A program made the translations under genes and the position numbers. This document shows, one piece after another, positions 1-9,079 of a stretch of DNA of 64,000 nt (its first letter is position 1; each line of letters starts with the position of its first letter). The notes under the pieces are model-generated. The model made no database searches, was not told the DNA's origin, and saw only the letters and a list, made by a program, of their open reading frames with translations. This stretch comes from Cuniculiplasma divulgatum (GTDB taxonomy: Archaea > Thermoplasmatota > Thermoplasmata > Thermoplasmatales > Thermoplasmataceae), in the NCBI GenBank assembly GCA_031200235.1, contig CP133595.1, positions 496,001 through 560,000 of the forward strand, in the 5' to 3' direction.

Positions 1-338
1 ACAGGCCGAAATCAATGGGTGGAGGACAGGTCCAGGAGGATATAGGGATCGTTCCATTTGCCACTCCATTCATAGCCGGCCCCGGTGCCATATCACTGGT
101 CATCATACTCATGAAGGGAGCAGTTTTCACCAATCCGCTGAATGACCTCTTCACCATTGTGGCGCTTGCACTGGTGATGCTCATAATTTACATATTCTTC
201 ACATTCTCGTCCAGGATAACCAGGGTCCTTGGTGACAAGGTTCTGAAGGCCCTGACAAGGATATTTGGATTGCTGGTGGCGGGCTTTGCCATACAGTACT
301 TCATAAATGCCATAATAGCACTTGGCGTCATACACTGA
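1..338 (+). CDS. MarC-family membrane protein, 3' part
   Basis: The reading frame is open to the left edge, so the gene begins outside the window; an internal ATG at 15 is not a convincing start. The visible 110 or so residues carry the family signature VPFATPFIAGPGAIS followed by hydrophobic helices at about residues 40-63 and 80-105 of the visible part. MarC/UPF0056 proteins are integral membrane proteins of uncertain transport function, normally about 200 residues, so roughly the last half is here. It converges on the exporter gene that ends at 361. Confidence 0.8.
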   Translation, partial: RPKSMGGGQVQEDIGIVPFATPFIAGPGAISLVIILMKGAVFTNPLNDLFTIVALALVMLIIYIFFTFSSRITRVLGDKVLKALTRIFGLLVAGFAIQYFINAIIALGVIH

Positions 339-360
339 TGGAGGGTGGGAACCGGCAATC

Positions 361-1149
361 TCAGATTGCCGAGAGGTTCTGTATTGCCATGTATATGCCA
401 ACCACCACAATTATCACTGCGAATATTTTCCTCAGGAGGGTCTTGTTCATTCCTGATGATATCCTTGCTCCTGCCATGCCTCCGAATATGCCTCCCACCA
501 CATACAGAACTGCGATGGGTATGATTATCTGACCTGCTATGCCGTACCTTATGGCGGTGACCATCCCGAATGTGCCAACAGCCAGAAGGGAAGTGCCAAC
601 TGCCCTGTTCATGTTAAGGTTGGAGGAATAGAGTATTGATGGTACAATAAGGAAACCGCCGCCTATACCGAAAAACCCTGATGCAAAGCCTGCCAGAACG
701 CCGAAAGAACTCACCTTTGCATCGCTGCTTTTCTCCACCTTGGTCTGGCCGGAAACGTCCTCATTCGCCTTCCTGCACTTTGTCAGGAATATGTACAGGC
801 CTATTCCCATCATCATGAACGAAAACAGAAACAGCAGAAGGTTACCCTTCGTCAGCAGGCCCAGAGTGGTACCTATGAGTACACCGATGACACCCATAAC
901 TGAGAAGATCAGGCCCACCCTGAGATTTATGTTGTGCCTTCTCCAGTGGCTTATGGAATTGATATATGAATTTATTCCAACAGCAAGGGCGGTTGTGCCT
1001 ATGACCACATGGGGATCATTAATGCCCACAAAATAGAGGAGCAGCGGTATTGCCAGGATTGATCCTCCACCACCGATGAGCCCGAGCGAAAAGCCCACAA
1101 GCACTCCGGAAATCACGGAATACAGATATTGAATAATTGTGATTATCAT
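361..1149 (-). CDS. TauE/SafE-family membrane exporter (sulfite/sulfoacetate type)
   Basis: A 262-residue polytopic membrane protein with two repeated halves. Each half has a glycine-rich segment typical of TauE/SafE (GFSLGLIGGGGSILAIP near residue 20 and GFASGFFGIGGGFLIVPS near residue 155). About eight membrane segments are visible. The family exports sulfur-containing or organic anions in bacteria; the substrate here is unknown. The start is the ATG at 1149, five bases after a strong GGAGGT ribosome site at 1155-1160, so this gene is translated from a leadered message. A TATA-like ATTTAAAT lies near 1262-1272. A second TauE/SafE gene sits at 41344. Confidence 0.85.
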   Translation of the reverse strand: MIITIIQYLYSVISGVLVGFSLGLIGGGGSILAIPLLLYFVGINDPHVVIGTTALAVGINSYINSISHWRRHNINLRVGLIFSVMGVIGVLIGTTLGLLTKGNLLLFLFSFMMMGIGLYIFLTKCRKANEDVSGQTKVEKSSDAKVSSFGVLAGFASGFFGIGGGFLIVPSILYSSNLNMNRAVGTSLLAVGTFGMVTAIRYGIAGQIIIPIAVLYVVGGIFGGMAGARISSGMNKTLLRKIFAVIIVVVGIYMAIQNLSAI

Positions 1150-1154
1150 GCTGA

Positions 1155-1160
1155 ACCTCC
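1155..1160 (-). promoter_or_regulatory. Strong ribosome binding site for the TauE/SafE gene
   Basis: GGAGGT on the minus strand, five bases before the ATG at 1149. It fixes the start and shows that leadered, Shine-Dalgarno translation coexists with leaderless genes in this genome. Confidence 0.7.
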
Positions 1161-1386
1161 GGACTGCAATTTACTGAAAAGTTTGCCCGGCGAGCTCTGG
1201 TTGCATGGAGATTCATTATCATGATTTTCCATAATATTTCATCTCTATGAAAATTACTCACCCGTATTTAAATATGTTCCCTGATAAAACTGCTGATATA
1301 AACTTGGAAAAATCAGTGCAATAAAGATGCTGGGAAAAAATTGAGGCGGGCACCGGCCGGTGGAATATGGCCGGATGATGCTGCCT

Positions 1387-2613
1387 TCATTCGATGGTGA
1401 ATTCCTTCCCGTTGAAGGGGAGGATCACTTCAAATTCAGAGAGATCGTCCAGAAGCTTCTCCCTGCTTTCCCCATGGCAGAGGATTATCTTTTCAGGGCT
1501 TACTGCCTTGGCAAATGAGATAAGATCATCATGGCCGGCGTGGGCGGAAAGATCGAAGAATTCCACCTGCATGCTTGGCCTCAGTGGAACGCCCGCAATG
1601 TTTATTGTACCTGTCTCAACAAGGCTCCTTCCGTTTGTGCCCTCCACCTGGTATCCAGTCAGGAATATTGCACTCTTGTCATCATCGGCAAGTTTCTGGA
1701 TATAGCCAAGGACGGGGCCGCCGTCCAGCATCCCTGAGGTTGTTATGATGATGTCGTTATCCAGGGCTGCTTCCCTCATCCTCCTGCCTCTCACCTGGCG
1801 TACACGACCAACCTTGCGCCTGAACTCTCCCCTCGATCTCAGGTATCCGGGGGTGTTGAGGTATATTCCTGTTATGAGGTTGCCCATGCCGTCAACTGCT
1901 ATCCTGTATCCAAGGTCTGCAAGAATCATGATGAGTTCCTGCGTCCTTCCCAGCGCGAAGGACGGAAGTATGACCTTGCCGCCGTTATCCACAACTTCCT
2001 TTATCCTGGACTTGAGCCTTGCTATGACCTGCTGCCTGTCTTCGTGGTTTTTCCCAGCATACGTGCTCTCCATCACAAGTATGTCGGCCTTCACAGGCTT
2101 CCCGCCTACCAGGAGGTTTGAATCCCTTGTGTAGAGATCTCCAGTAACAAGGATCTTCTTGCTGTTCTCGAAAAGCCACATGGAAGACCCCGGTATGTGG
2201 CCGGCCGAGTATGGTGTAGCATAGTACTTCCCCACCTGGACCGTATCTTCATAGTGCACTGCGGTCAGCGATTCAAACATGGTATCAATATCGGTAACGT
2301 CGAACCTCTTGGGGTAGCCCTCCAGATCCATTATCTTGATGGAATCGTTCAGCAGCGGCTCCATGCTGTTTGCCGTCATGGTGGTTGTGTACAGGCTTGC
2401 CCTGTCTCCGTGATAACACACGGGCAGAGCGCCTATGTGATCCAGGTGCGCATGTGTTATGAATATGCCGTCTACGGGTTCGTAGGGCATTGGATACTGC
2501 GGAGGCTTCTCTGGAACCACTCCGTAATCCACCATGAACCTGGTGCTATCATCCTGGAACTTTATTGCCAGCCTGCCAACTTCTTCTGCTCCTCCTAAAA
2601 ACTTTACTTTCAT
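1387..2613 (-). CDS. Metallo-beta-lactamase / beta-CASP ribonuclease (RNase J or aCPSF2 type)
   Basis: A 408-residue predicted RNA nuclease. The catalytic zinc motif HAHLDH is at residues 54-59, followed by a second His (GHIPGSS), an Asp (GDLYTRDS), the beta-CASP motif region (ESTYAGKNH, FALGRTQEL) and a terminal CHGES. No KH domain precedes the nuclease, which separates it from aCPSF1 and fits archaeal RNase J or aCPSF2. Family role: RNA 5' exonuclease or endonuclease in decay and processing. I chose the ATG at 2613, directly before KVKFLGGAEEVGR; the frame is open to an upstream start at 2637, which would overlap the MTA phosphorylase gene by 14 bases. The two genes are probably co-transcribed. 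Confidence 0.85.
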   Translation of the reverse strand: MKVKFLGGAEEVGRLAIKFQDDSTRFMVDYGVVPEKPPQYPMPYEPVDGIFITHAHLDHIGALPVCYHGDRASLYTTTMTANSMEPLLNDSIKIMDLEGYPKRFDVTDIDTMFESLTAVHYEDTVQVGKYYATPYSAGHIPGSSMWLFENSKKILVTGDLYTRDSNLLVGGKPVKADILVMESTYAGKNHEDRQQVIARLKSRIKEVVDNGGKVILPSFALGRTQELIMILADLGYRIAVDGMGNLITGIYLNTPGYLRSRGEFRRKVGRVRQVRGRRMREAALDNDIIITTSGMLDGGPVLGYIQKLADDDKSAIFLTGYQVEGTNGRSLVETGTINIAGVPLRPSMQVEFFDLSAHAGHDDLISFAKAVSPEKIILCHGESREKLLDDLSEFEVILPFNGKEFTIE

Positions 2614-2623
2614 TCTGGTTTCC

Positions 2624-3397
2624 TCACGCTTTTGCATCTTTAAGGCGATCTTTACAGTGACAATGCCTTTCGGAATTTATTATGGGTAATGATTCCCTGA
2701 TTATTCTGGTGACCTTATCCTCGTTTTCCTTCATGATCCTGAAGACCTCTGCTGCCTCAACCGGTGTTTCTGACCAGACATCATAGTCAGTGACAGTTGC
2801 CAGGACGGAATAACACATTGACATTTCATCAGCCAGGTTGACTTCGGGAACAAGAGTCATTCCGATTATATCTGAAAACTGCCTGAACATCCTGGATTCA
2901 GACCTTGTGGAAAATCTCGGCCCTTCAATGGTCACATATGAACCACCCATATGGGAATTCCCATCTATCTTCTTCGAAACCTTGAAAATCTCCCTGTTCA
3001 TTTCCGGGCAGAATGGGTCTGCCATGGATATGTGGTATACCTCAGGGCCGTCGTAGAACGTAAGTTCCCTCCTCCTGGTGAAATCAATGAACTGATCCGG
3101 AATAACCACATGGCCCGGAGCGAGTTCCTCCTTGAGGGAGCCCACCGCATTAACGCCTATGATCCTCTTCACGCCAAGGCTGTTGAGTGCCCATATATTG
3201 GCCCTGTAATTCACCTTGTGCGGCGGGATTGTGTGTTTTTTGCCGTGGCGTGGGATAAAGGCAACTTCCACGCCATTGATCTTTCCTACCTCAATTGGGG
3301 CTGAGGGTTTGCCGTATGGAGTCTCTATATCAAAAGATTTTGGATTTTCAATGAGATTGTAGAGTCCACTTCCTCCAATAATTCCTATGTAAACCAT
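2624..3397 (-). CDS. mtnP: S-methyl-5'-thioadenosine phosphorylase
   Basis: A 257-residue purine-nucleoside phosphorylase-family protein. It begins with the typical [11 protein letters not shown] phosphate-binding loop and carries [18 protein letters not shown] and the purine-site stretch [13 protein letters not shown] followed by [14 protein letters not shown]. It should cleave methylthioadenosine (from polyamine synthesis) with phosphate into adenine and methylthioribose-1-phosphate. Length and order of motifs match the MTAP/PNP-II family. The substrate call (MTA rather than inosine or guanosine) rests on overall resemblance. It precedes the beta-CASP nuclease gene on the same strand with only about 10 bases between them. 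Confidence 0.9.
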   Translation of the reverse strand: MVYIGIIGGSGLYNLIENPKSFDIETPYGKPSAPIEVGKINGVEVAFIPRHGKKHTIPPHKVNYRANIWALNSLGVKRIIGVNAVGSLKEELAPGHVVIPDQFIDFTRRRELTFYDGPEVYHISMADPFCPEMNREIFKVSKKIDGNSHMGGSYVTIEGPRFSTRSESRMFRQFSDIIGMTLVPEVNLADEMSMCYSVLATVTDYDVWSETPVEAAEVFRIMKENEDKVTRIIRESLPIINSERHCHCKDRLKDAKA

Positions 3398-3500
3398 GCT
3401 ATCACTGTGTCAAGTACCTTTTTCACGCTATTAAATGATAATATTTAACTTATGCGAGCAACCTTCTCGCCCTCGAAAACAATTACGGGCAGGAGAGCAA

Positions 3501-3650
3501 TCAGGATTTTTCGATCTTTTTCTTCAGGTCGGCGATCTCTGCCTGAAGCTCCTTGTTCATGGGATTGTGTTTTGCCCTCGCCTCAAGCTCTTCAAGCTTC
3601 ATCTCAAGACTCTTCTTCTTCCTGGTCAAATCTCTTTTGCTTAGCCCCAT
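3501..3650 (-). CDS. Small charged coiled-coil protein (49 residues)
   Basis: A short frame from ATG 3650 to TGA 3501. It encodes a highly charged, helix-favouring peptide rich in Lys, Glu and Leu, starting MGLSKRDLTRKKKSLE, with heptad-like Leu/Met spacing. Codon use looks like the neighbouring genes, and it lies alone between the MTA phosphorylase promoter region and the divergent membrane protein. No family recognised. It resembles the small helical proteins often found in Thermoplasmatales genomes; function unknown. Confidence 0.6.
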   Translation of the reverse strand: MGLSKRDLTRKKKSLEMKLEELEARAKHNPMNKELQAEIADLKKKIEKS

Positions 3651-3806
3651 CTTCCCTTCTTGTTATGCCATCCCTACTTAAATGCTTTCCCTGAACCTGC
3701 CAGAATAATTTCAGTGGTTCAATGTGGCAGGAGTTGTGCAGGTTTCCCCGGGATTTCCGCCGACATGTGGAAAATTATTCATATTCCCAGCCAATCCCAA
3801 GATGAG

Positions 3807-4490
3807 ATGTTTCTTGAACCTGCTATACTGCTTGCTGCCCTGGGAATAACGCTTCTTGAGATGTCAGAAGCTTCGGCTGTGGCTCTTGCACTGCATGGAG
3901 ATTCGAGATCAAACATTCCTTTCTTTGCAGTTGCCCTTGGTGTCATTGTAATCCTTATTCCCACTGCAGTTGCAGGAAATTTCATTGCCCTGTTCCCGCT
4001 TTTCTACGTCAGGATCGCATCTGCAACTCTCCTGCTATATTTCGGCCAGAGGCTCATGAAAAGCGCAAAGCGATCCATGAAGTTCCAGCGCATCGGCTTT
4101 CCACCCGGAGGACACGGTGACACAGGTAGGAGCGTTGCAAGCACAGCGTTCTCCGTGGGAGTTGTGGAGGCTTTTGAGGCTGCCATTGTCCTTGTAGCTC
4201 TGTTCCCTGAGAATTATGATTCAACCCTTATTGGGCTCGTAATAGGCATCGTGGCAGTAGTTGCAGCAGCATACATACTGAGGAGCCAGATAAGAAAGGT
4301 CAAGCAGGCTAACATGAAGGTGGCTGTTTCTGCCCTGCTGCTATCATTCTCACTGTTCTGGTATATTGAATCGGTGAGGGTCATAAGTGATCTGCTCCTC
4401 CTGCCTTTCTTTGCGGGCTTCTTCCTGCTTGTGTACTACTATTCCACAAGAAACCTGCCTCCTGCAACCACCACCAGATTTTCAAATTGA
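3807..4490 (+). CDS. Predicted multi-pass membrane protein (possibly COG4280-like)
   Basis: A protein of about 227 residues with six or seven hydrophobic segments. An acidic pair occurs in the first helix region (LGITLLEMSEASAVAL) and a similar motif in the second half (VGVVEAFEAAIVLVAL). This two-fold repeat with a conserved Glu resembles small cation/H+ or metal transporters of the GDT1/FTR-like superfamily, but I cannot assign a substrate. The frame opens upstream at 3660, but the first residues there are not protein-like; the ATG at 3807 directly precedes the first membrane helix. It converges on the PIN-ATPase gene with a 15-base gap. Confidence 0.7.
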   Translation: MFLEPAILLAALGITLLEMSEASAVALALHGDSRSNIPFFAVALGVIVILIPTAVAGNFIALFPLFYVRIASATLLLYFGQRLMKSAKRSMKFQRIGFPPGGHGDTGRSVASTAFSVGVVEAFEAAIVLVALFPENYDSTLIGLVIGIVAVVAAAYILRSQIRKVKQANMKVAVSALLLSFSLFWYIESVRVISDLLLLPFFAGFFLLVYYYSTRNLPPATTTRFSN

Positions 4491-4505
4491 TGGGTGGCCT
4501 GTTTC

Positions 4506-6320
4506 TTATTTTCTTGCTGGCGAGAAATATATCTTCTTTCCTTGCTTGATGTAGTTGTAGAGGGCAGCGCCTGTATCGCTGGCTATCTTTATCCTGACAA
4601 TTCCCTTATTGGAACTTTTCGCCTGGAGTACAAGTATGTTGTCAACATAGAACCTTACATCCATGTTAGGCTCGCCCACGGTCAGGTAGATTATCTTGTT
4701 CTTGATTTCAGTGTAAGCTTCCTGCCTCTGCTCCTCCTGAGACTCCTCAAGCGGTTCAACCTCTATTCTCACACCGAGGCGCTTCTCCAGTTCTGAGATT
4801 GTTGCGCCCTTCTTGCCTATGAGCCGCGAAATGCTTGCTTCATCCACCTGCACAAGGACCCTGTTCTCCCCAACCATCTTAACAACAACTCGTCCCGAGC
4901 CTGTTATGCGCCTTATCTCCTGGACTATGCGATCCTCTGCAAGCTTGAAGAAAGAACCTCTTTCCTGGCCCTTCTGGACTGGCACCACCACGATCTGCTC
5001 CCCGAATGTGTAAATCTCGAAGACAGTGGTTTGACTGAAGAAATCCCTGACCTCTATTACAGGACGCGCCAGGTCCTCCTCCTGCATCCCGCTTGGAACC
5101 TTGACCGAGTACTGCGTCACCAGGACCGATGCAACGGCTCCCCTTTCAATGAATATAATTGTGTCCACAACCTGTGGAATCATCCCAAGCTCTATCCTTC
5201 CGATGAATCTCTGGATTGCATCTATTCCACGTGTGGCGTGGACGACGCCAATCATGCCCACGCCTGCCAGCCTGAGATCAGAGTACACATGAAAATCGTT
5301 TGTCACTCTCATCTCGTCGAAAACCGTATAATCCTCTCTCACAAGAAGGAGAATGTCCCCGGTCTTTTCCATGGATCCTTCAAGCCCAGTGTACTGAGTG
5401 ATTTCCTTTGAAACCTGGAGGTCCCTCGGCCTCTCCATTGTCTTTACAACCTTACCAAGTGAACTGAGGTATTCCGCAAGTGCCTGAACAAATGTACTCT
5501 TGCCCGCCCCCGGGCCGCCGGCCACAAGAACTCCGTTTGCCTGGTTTTTCAGCCTTTCCAGGAGTTCTGGCCTTAATTTGTAGTCCTCAATGGAGAGTTT
5601 CACAATGGGTCTCACAGCAGTTATCTCAAGATCATCAGAAAAAGGAGGCCTGGTTATGACTATACGTATGTTGTGAAGCTGGATGACGGTTGCTCCCCGT
5701 GCGTCCATCTCAATGAATGAATCGTCCTCGTTCCTGCCTCTCTTCACGATATGGTTGGCTATTTCCTCAAGATCTCCCCTTGTTATTTTGTAGCGGAGCT
5801 TCTCATACTTGATTTCTCCGGGAGGACCCCTCTTGAGAACAGGTTCCATTTCAGCCTTAAGGTGCACTGAACTTGTTACTTCGTCAAAGAATTCCTCGAT
5901 GTTTTTCGGTTCCCTTGTATCAGGGGCAATATATTCAACCTTGATGCCCTTTATGAGCGCAATGTCCCTCTGTATCTGGTCTCCAGTAACAAGAGTCGCA
6001 TCATTCTCGAATGCCACCATCCTGATGATCTCATCAATCTCGCCGCTCTTGGCACGCTTAATCTGCCAGTCTGCCGGCCTGCGGCCGTGTATTTCCACAT
6101 AAATTATGCCGTCATCGGCCATTTTCCTGATTTTTTTCAGCTCTTCCAAAGCCGCAAAACCTATTGACTTTCCTTCATTTGCCTGATGCTCTACCTCCGA
6201 CATCATGGCTTCCGACAGGATCACCCTGCATTCCGACTGCCGGGAAAGAAATGAAGTAAATCGGCCATCAATAATCACTGAAGTATCTGGAACGTAATCC
6301 ACGGGTTCGATAGTATTCAT
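4506..6320 (-). CDS. PIN domain - VirB11-like ATPase - KH domain protein (PINA type)
   Basis: A 604-residue three-domain protein. Residues 1-120 form a PIN nuclease-like domain (VPDTSVIIDG start, later acidic residues in IDEIIRM and LVTGDQ). Around residue 268 a Walker A loop GGPGAGKST opens a VirB11/PilT-type ATPase with Walker B-like TVFDEMRV. Near residue 503 a KH RNA-binding motif, IGKKGATISELEKRLG, follows. This architecture is known in archaea as PINA, a hexameric ATPase reported to act on Holliday junctions and nucleic acids. The ATG at 6320 is chosen because it sits just before the PIN start; the frame is open further upstream but would overlap the divergent gene at 6352. Confidence 0.85.
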   Translation of the reverse strand: MNTIEPVDYVPDTSVIIDGRFTSFLSRQSECRVILSEAMMSEVEHQANEGKSIGFAALEELKKIRKMADDGIIYVEIHGRRPADWQIKRAKSGEIDEIIRMVAFENDATLVTGDQIQRDIALIKGIKVEYIAPDTREPKNIEEFFDEVTSSVHLKAEMEPVLKRGPPGEIKYEKLRYKITRGDLEEIANHIVKRGRNEDDSFIEMDARGATVIQLHNIRIVITRPPFSDDLEITAVRPIVKLSIEDYKLRPELLERLKNQANGVLVAGGPGAGKSTFVQALAEYLSSLGKVVKTMERPRDLQVSKEITQYTGLEGSMEKTGDILLLVREDYTVFDEMRVTNDFHVYSDLRLAGVGMIGVVHATRGIDAIQRFIGRIELGMIPQVVDTIIFIERGAVASVLVTQYSVKVPSGMQEEDLARPVIEVRDFFSQTTVFEIYTFGEQIVVVPVQKGQERGSFFKLAEDRIVQEIRRITGSGRVVVKMVGENRVLVQVDEASISRLIGKKGATISELEKRLGVRIEVEPLEESQEEQRQEAYTEIKNKIIYLTVGEPNMDVRFYVDNILVLQAKSSNKGIVRIKIASDTGAALYNYIKQGKKIYFSPARK

Positions 6321-6322
6321 AA

Positions 6323-6330
6323 TTATATAA
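6323..6330 (+). promoter_or_regulatory. TATA box for the PP-loop gene at 6352
   Basis: TTATATAA, palindromic, centred 25.5 bases before the ATG at 6352, the spacing expected for a leaderless archaeal transcript. It lies only 2 bases from the divergent ATG at 6320, too close to serve that gene. Confidence 0.6.
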
Positions 6331-6351
6331 TCAGATCGAATAGGGCTGGCA

Positions 6352-7071
6352 ATGGATTCCATCCCATGCGAAGATGTTTTTGCCGGGAAGCTTGCAGAAA
6401 TTATTCGGAAAACATTTCCTGGCATGATTCCACCTGATTCAGCCCTTGGTTTTTCCGGGGGCATAGACAGTTCACTCATAAATTTCATCGCTGGAAACAG
6501 TCTTCACCCTTACAATGTAAGCGTTCCTGGATCCAGGGACCTCTCCAACGCAACCATGGTGTCTGAACGCCTGGGATTCAAGTTCACGCACATCGACCCC
6601 ACTGGGCTGGACATTAAAAAGTACAGGGAAATGGTACGTGATGCGGATCCAGGAATCTCAGAATCAGACATGGGCTATGAGGTTGTTCTTGCCATCCTTC
6701 TGGACAGTATAGACGAAGAATACCTTGTCACCGGACAGGGATCCGACGAACTGTTCTATGGGTACAGGCGATTCATTGATAATCCTGGTCTCACCAACGA
6801 GGGGCATATGAAGAAGCTTTACAGTTCAACTCTCCCTAGGGAAGAAAGACTGGCCAGCGCCATGGGGAAGAAGCTTGTTACGCCTTACCTGAGCCCTGAA
6901 ATCCTCGGGATTATGGAAGGGATGCAGAGAGAACAGAATGTCAGGGGAAACATGAATAAACTCATGCTCAGGCAAGCCGCTGTCTGTCTTAGCTATCCGG
7001 TAGATCTGGCAATGATTCCAAAGAAGGCTGCTCAGTACGGGTCGGGAATTCAGAAGCTTATCAGACAGTGA
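6352..7071 (+). CDS. Asparagine-synthetase-like PP-loop ATPase without glutaminase domain
   Basis: A 239-residue protein with the PP-loop motif SGGIDSS at residues 35-41 and a second signature GQGSDELFYGYRRF, both typical of the synthetase half of AsnB-type enzymes. The usual N-terminal class II glutaminase domain (Cys-2 start) is absent, so it cannot use glutamine by itself. Possible roles: ammonia-dependent amidation, or another adenylating reaction. The start is supported by a TATA box 25 bases upstream. It is the last core gene before the AT-rich accessory island. Confidence 0.75.
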   Translation: MDSIPCEDVFAGKLAEIIRKTFPGMIPPDSALGFSGGIDSSLINFIAGNSLHPYNVSVPGSRDLSNATMVSERLGFKFTHIDPTGLDIKKYREMVRDADPGISESDMGYEVVLAILLDSIDEEYLVTGQGSDELFYGYRRFIDNPGLTNEGHMKKLYSSTLPREERLASAMGKKLVTPYLSPEILGIMEGMQREQNVRGNMNKLMLRQAAVCLSYPVDLAMIPKKAAQYGSGIQKLIRQ

Positions 7072-7985
7072 GTTATTCCATTGCGATGCTAAATTTTAGC
7101 TAGCATGAGCGTCAAACCAAGATATCTGAGTAAATACATTAGTGATACGAGAACTATTTACATTAACAAGCAAATTTGATAAACAGTCAGCATTTCTTAG
7201 TTTATGTAAACCAAAGCCAAAAAATGACCAAGAGTGGACTTGATCGCCTGTATTCATTCTTGTTGAAAATTAGTATATACTTTTGCAATACTTCCACGAA
7301 TTTCCATAATCTCATATCGACCCGAAAGTTGTGTATGTGTACTGTTTTCCCCAATTCTAGACAATTCACTAAAGGAATTATGCGACAGTCCCTGCCGTAT
7401 CACATCCCTTTCGTTCTTCCATATTGCTTCCCCTTCTCTTCATGCGTTATTTTTTTAATATCTAGGTTTTTGTGAAAAGTCTAACGGAAGAGAGGACTAT
7501 TCAATTTTCAATGCTTACGGGGTAGCCTTATGTTTCGACGATACTATCTAAACTAAGAGGATGATCCAATGCTGAAGACCCAATGAACAAGTATACATCT
7601 AAATATATTCCGTCGAAAATGTTGGCCAGTCAAGAACAAACGAATGATTGAGAGATGAGATAACAAGGAGTTTAAAATCGTTGGCACACTGAAATGAAAT
7701 TTTGATTTGTTGCTAATTCTGAGTCGAAGACTGTTCAAAACTTTATTAGCGAATTCAAATGGCTCCTTCTTGGAAGGATTCTTAAGCAGGTTACCAAATG
7801 CTTCACCATGAAGTCAGAATTCTAGAAAAGACTGAAAATATTTGAGATTAAAAAGTAGTCATGCCATAACTCTTTAAATCGAATCTGAGCGCTTTTTACG
7901 TCACGTACAAACTTTGGTAGTAAATGAACCATTCATTACGATTCTATCTTATAATCTTTAGTGAAAGGTTAGAACAAATGGGTGA
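7072..7985. other. AT-rich stretch without recognisable genes
   Basis: About 900 bases clearly richer in A and T than the flanking core genes. The longest open frames (under 100 codons on either strand) have unlikely composition and no motif I recognise. A 13-base palindromic GCTAAATTTTAGC lies just after the stop of the PP-loop gene (about 7088-7100). The stretch may be degraded mobile DNA or the lost downstream part of the QueC-like operon. Confidence 0.5.
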
Positions 7986-8075
7986 GTTTGGTTTACTGCT
8001 CTTTGGAATGATTAAGGCCTATAACGACAAATAATCCATAATGATGCTTGTATCCAATTTGCTTCCACAATTATT

Positions 8076-8516
8076 ATGGCTACCGAGAGGCCCAGGCACG
8101 GATCCCGTGATAAATCTGAAATCAGGGAATGGAAAAGGGAACAGGGTTTTGAGATGCTGAAGAAAGGCATGAAGAAGTCCGTTATATCAAAAAGACTCGG
8201 GGTGAACCGAAAGACAGTGTACAACTGGTCAGTCAAACTGGAACAGAGTGGAGACTGGCATGACAGGAAACAGCCAGGTTCCAGGAGCAAGTTGAGAAAG
8301 GATCAGAAGGAGAAGCTGAAGAAGATAATAGACGGCGGTCCAAGGTCATACGGCTATGATACTGATCTGTGGACACTGAAGAGAATATCTGAAGTCATAT
8401 CAAGGGAGTTCAATGTTGATTACAACACGACACACGTCTGGAGAGTGCTGAAGAACTTGGGTTATTCAGCACAGATCCCGGTTGCGGTTGCCATTGAGAA
8501 GATCCCGGATACGTGA
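8076..8516 (+). CDS. IS630-family transposase, N-terminal frame (HTH part)
   Basis: A 146-codon frame with a helix-turn-helix typical of IS630/Tc1 transposases (KGMKKSVISKRLGVNRKTVYNW), then a second HTH-like region ending WRVLKNLGYSAQIPV. It stops just before the catalytic domain, which continues in the -1 frame. The last residues IPDT are not family-like, while the other frame continues DPGYVKEAKEK, the expected sequence. So the shift lies near 8499-8502. Confidence 0.85.
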   Translation: MATERPRHGSRDKSEIREWKREQGFEMLKKGMKKSVISKRLGVNRKTVYNWSVKLEQSGDWHDRKQPGSRSKLRKDQKEKLKKIIDGGPRSYGYDTDLWTLKRISEVISREFNVDYNTTHVWRVLKNLGYSAQIPVAVAIEKIPDT

Positions 8517-9079
8517 AGGAGGCCAAGGAGAAGAATGCGACCATTCTGTTCCAGGACGAATCCGGAATGCAGAGCAGGCCCAACGTCAGGAGGACATGGT
8601 CTCCCAGGGACAAGAGACCGGCCATAAGGGTGAGGGAGAAGAGGGACAGGATATCCATATCCTCTGCAGTATCTGCGGATGGCGATCTGTATTTCGCCAT
8701 AAAGGGGGGTAGCATGAACGAGGACGACATCCTCTCATTTATGGATCAGCTTCTCTCAGAAATACATGGGTTTCTTTACATATTCTGGGACAACATCATG
8801 ATACACAGGAGTGGCAAGGTCAGGGAATACCTCGGCACGCATAATGATCGGCTCATCACAAGGCGTATACCAGCATATTCTCCCGAGCTGAATCCCGATG
8901 AATTCGTTTGGAATGCCCTGAAATATCAGGAGCTGCCAAATTTCTGCCCTGAAAGCATGGATGATCTGAAGAATGCTGTCATATCCACCATGAATAAACT
9001 TAAGAGCAACCCGGAAAGGCTAAGAAATATAATCAGAGGCTCAAACCTTCCCCTACCGCCCATAACAGGAAAAAATTAA
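8513..9079 (+). CDS. IS630-family transposase, C-terminal frame (DDE catalytic part)
   Basis: A 188-codon frame from GTG 8513, overlapping the stop of the first frame as GTGA. It holds the full DDE triad region: FQDESG (first Asp), FWDNIMIHRS (second Asp) and YSPELNPDEFVWN (Glu). It is in the -1 frame relative to the N-terminal part. A complete enzyme would need a -1 frameshift or re-initiation. I see no classical slippery A/U heptamer at the junction (local sequence GAGAAGATCC), so a one-base deletion that inactivated the enzyme is equally possible. Confidence 0.85.
   Translation: MKEAKEKNATILFQDESGMQSRPNVRRTWSPRDKRPAIRVREKRDRISISSAVSADGDLYFAIKGGSMNEDDILSFMDQLLSEIHGFLYIFWDNIMIHRSGKVREYLGTHNDRLITRRIPAYSPELNPDEFVWNALKYQELPNFCPESMDDLKNAVISTMNKLKSNPERLRNIIRGSNLPLPPITGKN

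Noticed and set aside
8499-8502. Programmed -1 frameshift signal in the IS630 transposase
   Set aside because: The junction lacks a slippery heptamer; kept only as an open question in the findings.
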